Shown here piece after piece: positions 54,086-57,851 of a DNA stretch of 57,851 nt. The notes under the pieces are model-generated. The model was not told the DNA's origin. It saw only the letters and a list, made by a program, of their open reading frames with translations, and did no database searches. The position numbers and the translations under genes were made by a program. This DNA comes from Lachnospiraceae bacterium. GTDB lineage: Bacteria > Bacillota > Clostridia > Lachnospirales > Lachnospiraceae. Where the stretch lies: positions 1 through 57,851 of the forward strand of contig JAJQHY010000025.1 in assembly GCA_021199495.1 (NCBI GenBank), given 5' to 3'. The stretch's first letter is position 1. Each line of letters starts with the position of its first letter.

Positions 54086-56347
54086 TCAGCCTTCATTTAA
54101 ATACAGCTGCACCCGGTTCTGAATCAGCGCCGCCACCTCCTCAAAGCTCTTCTGCCCGGCGAAATAGTAAGCGGCCTCCTCCGTGATGATATTCTCCACC
54201 TCCGTAAAGCTGTAATATCTGCGGTCAGCGCTGTTGATCAGGCCGATGACTGTGTCCACATCTTCCTGCGACGCCTTATATACGCAAATAGATTCACCAG
54301 TTGAATTATCAGTATAAACGCCTTTATTCATCAATTGGATTTCTCCCGCATCTATAGCCCACTCGTAATCATCCTCCATCGCCAGTTCCATCTGCTCCTC
54401 AAAGAGCGCTGTGACGACAGGAAAACCGTGTCCTGAAAGACCTGTCAGATAATATTTTAAAAACTCCCAGGCCGCTTCCTTCTGTTCACTGTTTGCGTTG
54501 ATGGCCAGCTGATCGCTTATAAATTTCAGCGCGGTGCCGGAACCATTTTCGGTTGGATACCCGATGTACTCCAGATCCGTATCCCAGATCGCTTCTTCGA
54601 GCTGATGATCCGCCACACTGGCTATTGACCCCATCTCCATCAGGCACTCTCCGCTCCTGATGCTGTCCCGATAAGATGCGCCTGTACTGGATCCGATGAC
54701 ACGCTCTGCAGCAAATTCCATCATCATACGAAAGGTCTCTGACTCGAAATCACAGGTTCGGCTCTCCCAGTCAATCAGGACATCCCAGTTAATTTCACAA
54801 AGCGTAGTCAGGACAGCCTCTCCCGCATAAAAGCCCCAGACCGCGTTGACATCCCGTCCATTCTCCTCTAAAATCTCCTCAAATTCCGTAAGCGTCACAC
54901 CGCTCCTGCCCTGTATCACATCACTGCTCCCCCAAATGCTCATCAGGAAAAAATCAGGCGCCAGGGAATAAAGCTTCCCATTACTTTCATACAAATCAGT
55001 CACCTGTGTCATCAGATCGTCTCTGTCAAAATCCGCGTCCAATTCCATCATTTCATATAAATCCACAAAAACACCCTTATCCGCCAGCATATCCCGCATG
55101 GATTCCGTCACCACCATCAGATCAGGAGCAGTACCTCTGACCAGGTCGAGGGAAAGCTGATCGCGCCCCACGTCAAAACCTGATCCAGCCTCCGCTGTCT
55201 CATCGTAATAATTGACCAGCTCGATCCGGATATTGTCATTGTAGCGGTTGAACTGCGTCACACATTTGTACAAATTTGTATAACCAGCTTCCAGATTCGC
55301 GGCATTAATCCCCAACGTCAGCACGATTTCCTCACTGACGCCCTCCCGGATACAGGCATATTCGGAATTGTCCGTGCCATAATTGTCCACGATCTCATAA
55401 ACGCCGTCATTTATGCACAGATATATGATATCTGATGCTGTAATTCCAAATACCGACAGATCCAACAGAGTCGCAATGCTCTGCTCCTCCACCCGGTATT
55501 CATACAGATAAGTACCCTGGCAATAGAGAAGGCCGCCCTCCACAACCGCAAACGCATCCGCGTCCGCCATGACCTCCAGTCCGTCTATCCTCTGCTCCGT
55601 GCTTTCCTGAGTATCCGCGTCCATGATCTTCACATAGGAGCCGCTCGAATCCTTCGCCAGAATGAGCGGATTCCCCTCGTCATCGAAACAGAAGCCGAGC
55701 ATTCTGGAACCCTTCATGACCGGAATTTCCTCATAGTACAGCGTCTGCATCAGAGAATCCTTTACATATACCCTTCCCACATTCATCAGAGTTTTCTCAT
55801 CCGCGTCATCACTGTACCGGTTGGCCGGAAGCACTGCATTTACCCAGAAATAATAATGCCCTTCCTGATCCTGACAGATCATACAGTCTGAGACTTCCCC
55901 GTCTTTCAGATCCTCCAGCCCGATATCCTCATACAGAAGTTCCGCCTGTGAGGAGCCTTCTGAAATCTCCCAGCAGGAAACGATTCCCTCCTGCGAAGCC
56001 ACCACCAGCACCGCATCCTCCTGCGCGGCAACCAGGCCATAGACTTCATCGACATCCGCAATCAGGATCTGCTGCAGGACAGTTTCAGACTGCACATCCT
56101 GTCTGATCACCGTCAGGCCTTCAACAGAAAGACTGCATCCGTACACTGTATCGTCCAGCACAATCGCTTTCTCAAATCTGCCCTCTAAAGCCACATGACT
56201 GGAAGTGAGCGAAATTTCCTCTCCGGAAACACCTTCATTTAAAACCGCCACCTTTTTTGCTGTGTCCTGCGAAACCTCTGTTTCCAGTACGCCGCATCCT
56301 GTAAGCAAAACGACAGTCAATAAAACAAAAAATATCCTTTTTCCCAT
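54086..56347 (-). CDS. Large lipoprotein with a solute-binding-protein domain
   Basis: 753 residues. Lipoprotein signal peptide with lipobox LLTGC (Cys18). Residues ~40-330 are acidic and strand-rich, with repeated patterns such as VLVVASQEGIVSCWEI and LLYCQGTYLYEYRVEE that suggest a beta-propeller-like domain. From ~345 to ~740 there is an extracellular solute-binding-protein family 1 fold (YKCVTQFNRYNDNIRIELVNYY, then GTAPDLMVV, then FISDQLAINANSEQKEAAWEF). No ABC permease or ATPase gene is adjacent, so it may be an orphan sensor or use a distant transporter. Ligand unknown. Confidence 0.85.
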   Translation of the reverse strand: MGKRIFFVLLTVVLLTGCGVLETEVSQDTAKKVAVLNEGVSGEEISLTSSHVALEGRFEKAIVLDDTVYGCSLSVEGLTVIRQDVQSETVLQQILIADVDEVYGLVAAQEDAVLVVASQEGIVSCWEISEGSSQAELLYEDIGLEDLKDGEVSDCMICQDQEGHYYFWVNAVLPANRYSDDADEKTLMNVGRVYVKDSLMQTLYYEEIPVMKGSRMLGFCFDDEGNPLILAKDSSGSYVKIMDADTQESTEQRIDGLEVMADADAFAVVEGGLLYCQGTYLYEYRVEEQSIATLLDLSVFGITASDIIYLCINDGVYEIVDNYGTDNSEYACIREGVSEEIVLTLGINAANLEAGYTNLYKCVTQFNRYNDNIRIELVNYYDETAEAGSGFDVGRDQLSLDLVRGTAPDLMVVTESMRDMLADKGVFVDLYEMMELDADFDRDDLMTQVTDLYESNGKLYSLAPDFFLMSIWGSSDVIQGRSGVTLTEFEEILEENGRDVNAVWGFYAGEAVLTTLCEINWDVLIDWESRTCDFESETFRMMMEFAAERVIGSSTGASYRDSIRSGECLMEMGSIASVADHQLEEAIWDTDLEYIGYPTENGSGTALKFISDQLAINANSEQKEAAWEFLKYYLTGLSGHGFPVVTALFEEQMELAMEDDYEWAIDAGEIQLMNKGVYTDNSTGESICVYKASQEDVDTVIGLINSADRRYYSFTEVENIITEEAAYYFAGQKSFEEVAALIQNRVQLYLNEG

Positions 56348-56508
56348 ATAGCCATCTTCCTCTCATACATATTTTGAAATCCACTGCTGTCCTTCAGATT
56401 CGTTCACCCTTCGGCCCGCCGCCAACCGCGCCTGCCAATTTAAGTAAACCTTTCCCGCAGCAATTCCGTAAACAGCATACACCTGCTTTGTATCAGATTT
56501 GTAACACC

Positions 56509-56544
56509 AAAAATGCTCTGCCTCTTTCATGAGACAGAGCATTT
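56509..56544 (-). terminator. rplY terminator
   Basis: AAATGCTCTGCCTC and GAGACAGAGCATTT form a 14-bp stem with one G-U/mismatch position and a six-base loop. On the minus strand it runs into TTTTT. It lies 46 bases after the rplY stop. Confidence 0.85.
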
Positions 56545-56590
56545 CTTATATTTATATCAAAATTCTGTAAATCCCGGATTCCCGCAAAAC

Positions 56591-57178
56591 TTATGATTCG
56601 GCCTGAGAAGCATCCGTTTCTTCTTCCACCGCAGATATATGCGGTTCCGAAACGAGAACCACTGTGGCATCTGTACTGATCCCCAGTTCAATATCCGGAT
56701 TCGAAGCAATAGCCAGATCTTCCACCCTGACTACGTCCCCCGGCCGCATATCACCGACATCAATTTCCACTTTTTCGATCAGGGAAGCCGGCAGCGCTTT
56801 ATATGGAATTTCCTTCAGAACCAGCTGAAGGATTCCCGCCTGCACTTTATCATGGTTTAAAAGAACCACTTCCGCAACGGTCTGAACCTTCTCAGTACTT
56901 ACGAGTGCCTGGAAATCCACCTCATCATACTGATTTTTCGAAGAATTGTACTGAATTTCCTTAATCAGCACATCCATCGTCTGTCCGTCAACTTCCAGAT
57001 ACAGCTGGCTGCCTTTTTCCTTCTTTCTGAGGATGCGCTCCGCTTCCAGTCTTTCAATCCGGATGGGAATAGAGCCTTCTATTTCCCGTCCGAATATATT
57101 GCCGGTTACATAGCCCTCCCGGCGAAGCTTTTTCGCTTTTACTGATAAATCTCTTTTTTCCGCTTTTAAAGTATCCAT
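56591..57178 (-). CDS. rplY: 50S ribosomal protein L25/general stress protein CTC
   Basis: 195 residues: an N-terminal 5S-rRNA-binding L25 domain and a C-terminal TL5/CTC beta domain (LIEKVEIDVGDMRPGDVVRVEDL, in parts IEKVEIDVGDMRPGD and VVRVEDL), with an acidic Glu/Asp/Ser tail. In Bacillus the protein (Ctc) is stress-induced. Next to hsp20, which fits a stress context. No promoter of its own was identified. Confidence 0.9.
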   Translation of the reverse strand: MDTLKAEKRDLSVKAKKLRREGYVTGNIFGREIEGSIPIRIERLEAERILRKKEKGSQLYLEVDGQTMDVLIKEIQYNSSKNQYDEVDFQALVSTEKVQTVAEVVLLNHDKVQAGILQLVLKEIPYKALPASLIEKVEIDVGDMRPGDVVRVEDLAIASNPDIELGISTDATVVLVSEPHISAVEEETDASQAES

Positions 57179-57211
57179 TTTATCTCTTCCTTTAAACCTT
57201 TCTTCCAGAAA

Positions 57212-57676
57212 TCATTCGATTTCAATATAGTTCTTTTCCTCAACCGCCGGCTGTTCCTCTTTCTTCGGCACCGTCAGGATCAGAGTTCCGTTCTCAAACT
57301 TTGCCTTGATATCCTCCTGCTTCACATCCTCACCTACATAGAAGGAACGACTGAAAGAACCCATATAGCGCTCACGGCGGATATATCTGCCCTCATTATC
57401 CTTCTGGTCATTGTTGGTATCGCTTGTTGCGCTCACCGTCAGATATCCGTCCTCCAGCTGCACTTTCACATTTTCCTTCTGAATCCCGGGCAGGTTCATG
57501 GTGACTTCATAGTCGGCATCCTTTTCCTTTACGTCTGTCCTCATCATGTCCGCAGCATTTCCGCGTCCCTGATGGCCTCTCCTCGCCGGGTGGAAAAACG
57601 CATCCTCCATATCATTCTCAAAATCGTCAAAAAACTCATCCCATAAATTTCTTCCGTAAATGCTCGGTCTCAACAT
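57212..57676 (-). CDS. Hsp20/alpha-crystallin small heat-shock protein
   Basis: 154 residues. ATP-independent holdase. Alpha-crystallin domain from about residue 45: DYEVTMNLPGIQKENVKVQ, then the conserved FENGTLILTVPK. The N-terminus begins MLRPSIYGRNLWDEFFDDF, as in Clostridium Hsp18-type proteins. AAAAGGAG precedes the ATG. It is controlled by the CIRCE element and promoter directly upstream. Confidence 0.95.
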   Translation of the reverse strand: MLRPSIYGRNLWDEFFDDFENDMEDAFFHPARRGHQGRGNAADMMRTDVKEKDADYEVTMNLPGIQKENVKVQLEDGYLTVSATSDTNNDQKDNEGRYIRRERYMGSFSRSFYVGEDVKQEDIKAKFENGTLILTVPKKEEQPAVEEKNYIEIE

Positions 57677-57749
57677 AAAACATCACTCCTTTTCCACTGC
57701 ATTTTATGATTGAAGGAACTCAGGACTTCTCTTCCTTTGTTCTATATGT

Positions 57750-57778
57750 GTTATAACACTCATTTTTAGCACTGTCAA
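57750..57778 (-). promoter_or_regulatory. hsp20 promoter
   Basis: Minus strand TTGACA (57773-57778), 17 bases, TATAAC (57750-57755). The -35 lies inside the CIRCE operator. Confidence 0.8.
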
Positions 57779-57792
57779 GCCTTGAGTGCTAA
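57766..57792. promoter_or_regulatory. CIRCE element (HrcA operator)
   Basis: TTAGCACTG, nine bases, GAGTGCTAA: 17 of 18 conserved positions of the CIRCE consensus TTAGCACTC-N9-GAGTGCTAA. HrcA bound here would cover the -35 and repress hsp20 until heat shock. Confidence 0.92.
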
Positions 57793-57812
57793 TTTGATTA
57801 TAAGTTTCCCAA

Positions 57813-57839
57813 TCTGCCGGACTATATAGCCCCGGCAGA
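57813..57839. other. Hairpin near the right edge
   Basis: TCTGCCGG and CCGGCAGA form a perfect 8-bp stem. A T run follows only seven bases later on the plus strand. It may be a terminator of a gene outside the window. Confidence 0.35.
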
Positions 57840-57851
57840 CTGAGGATTTTT

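Overview
The window looks like a chromosomal segment of a Gram-positive Firmicute, most likely a gut-type Lachnospiraceae/Clostridia species. The basis is gene content and order: ylxM-ffh-rpsP-khpA-rimM-trmD, plsX-acpP-rnc-smc-ftsY, topA-codY-rpsB-tsf and priA-def-fmt-rsmB-rlmN-prpC-prkC-rsgA all follow Clostridia order. Other support comes from strong GGAGG ribosome-binding sites, CodY, a PASTA kinase, a CIRCE operator and sporulation-type membrane proteins. No taxonomic search was possible. Almost everything is housekeeping and lies on the minus strand. No phage, insertion sequence, CRISPR array, tRNA or rRNA was seen.

Layout. 1-850: a possible small RNA on the plus strand, then a Gly/Ala/Pro/Arg repeat protein of unknown function. 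900-7.1 kb: pncB, then the SRP/ribosome-maturation operon read right to left (ylxM, ffh, rpsP, khpA, rimM, trmD), in which TrmD is fused to a C-terminal acetyltransferase-like domain and rplS does not follow. 7.1-16 kb: yitT, ilvA and the plsX-acpP-rnc-smc-ftsY operon behind a clear promoter with a palindromic operator candidate. 16-23 kb: pepF, a plus-strand GH4 gene whose CHEV motif points to alpha-galacturonidase, and the glycolytic run gapA-pgk-tpiA. 23-26.5 kb (plus strand): a PHP-family histidinol phosphatase, a polysaccharide-flippase-type membrane protein and a DAHP synthase. 26.5-28.6 kb: a three-gene minus-strand module with an atypical Ser/Thr kinase, an unknown protein and a multi-pass membrane protein. 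28.7-38.3 kb: tsf, rpsB, codY, topA, rpmF, yceD, a VanZ-like gene, lgt, ychF and rsgA. 38.3-49.1 kb: prkC, prpC, rlmN, rsmB, fmt, def, priA and murE. 49.7-57.8 kb: recJ, a CBS-type pyrophosphatase, a cytidylate-kinase-like protein, a large lipoprotein, L25/CTC and an Hsp20 under CIRCE control.

The most unusual signal is in the 604-base gap between murE and recJ. Two copies of a roughly 70-nucleotide transcription unit lie 257 bases apart on the plus strand. Each has the same 11-base-period direct repeats (hexamers like GTCACA and GCCACA), an identical -10 element nine bases further on, a short 5' hairpin, an unpaired CCCCC motif and a UUCG-capped terminator. The 78-base transcribed part is identical in both copies. 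The nine bases between operator and -10 differ at most positions, as does most of the surrounding sequence. I read this as a duplicated, regulator-controlled small RNA whose C-rich segment could pair with Shine-Dalgarno sequences.

Other non-coding signals worth attention are a 162-base multi-hairpin element with terminal inverted repeats between rpmF and topA, a 72-base three-stem hairpin just ahead of rlmN, two CodY-box matches beside the codY promoter, and a promoter buried inside the terminator hairpin between yitT and ylxM.
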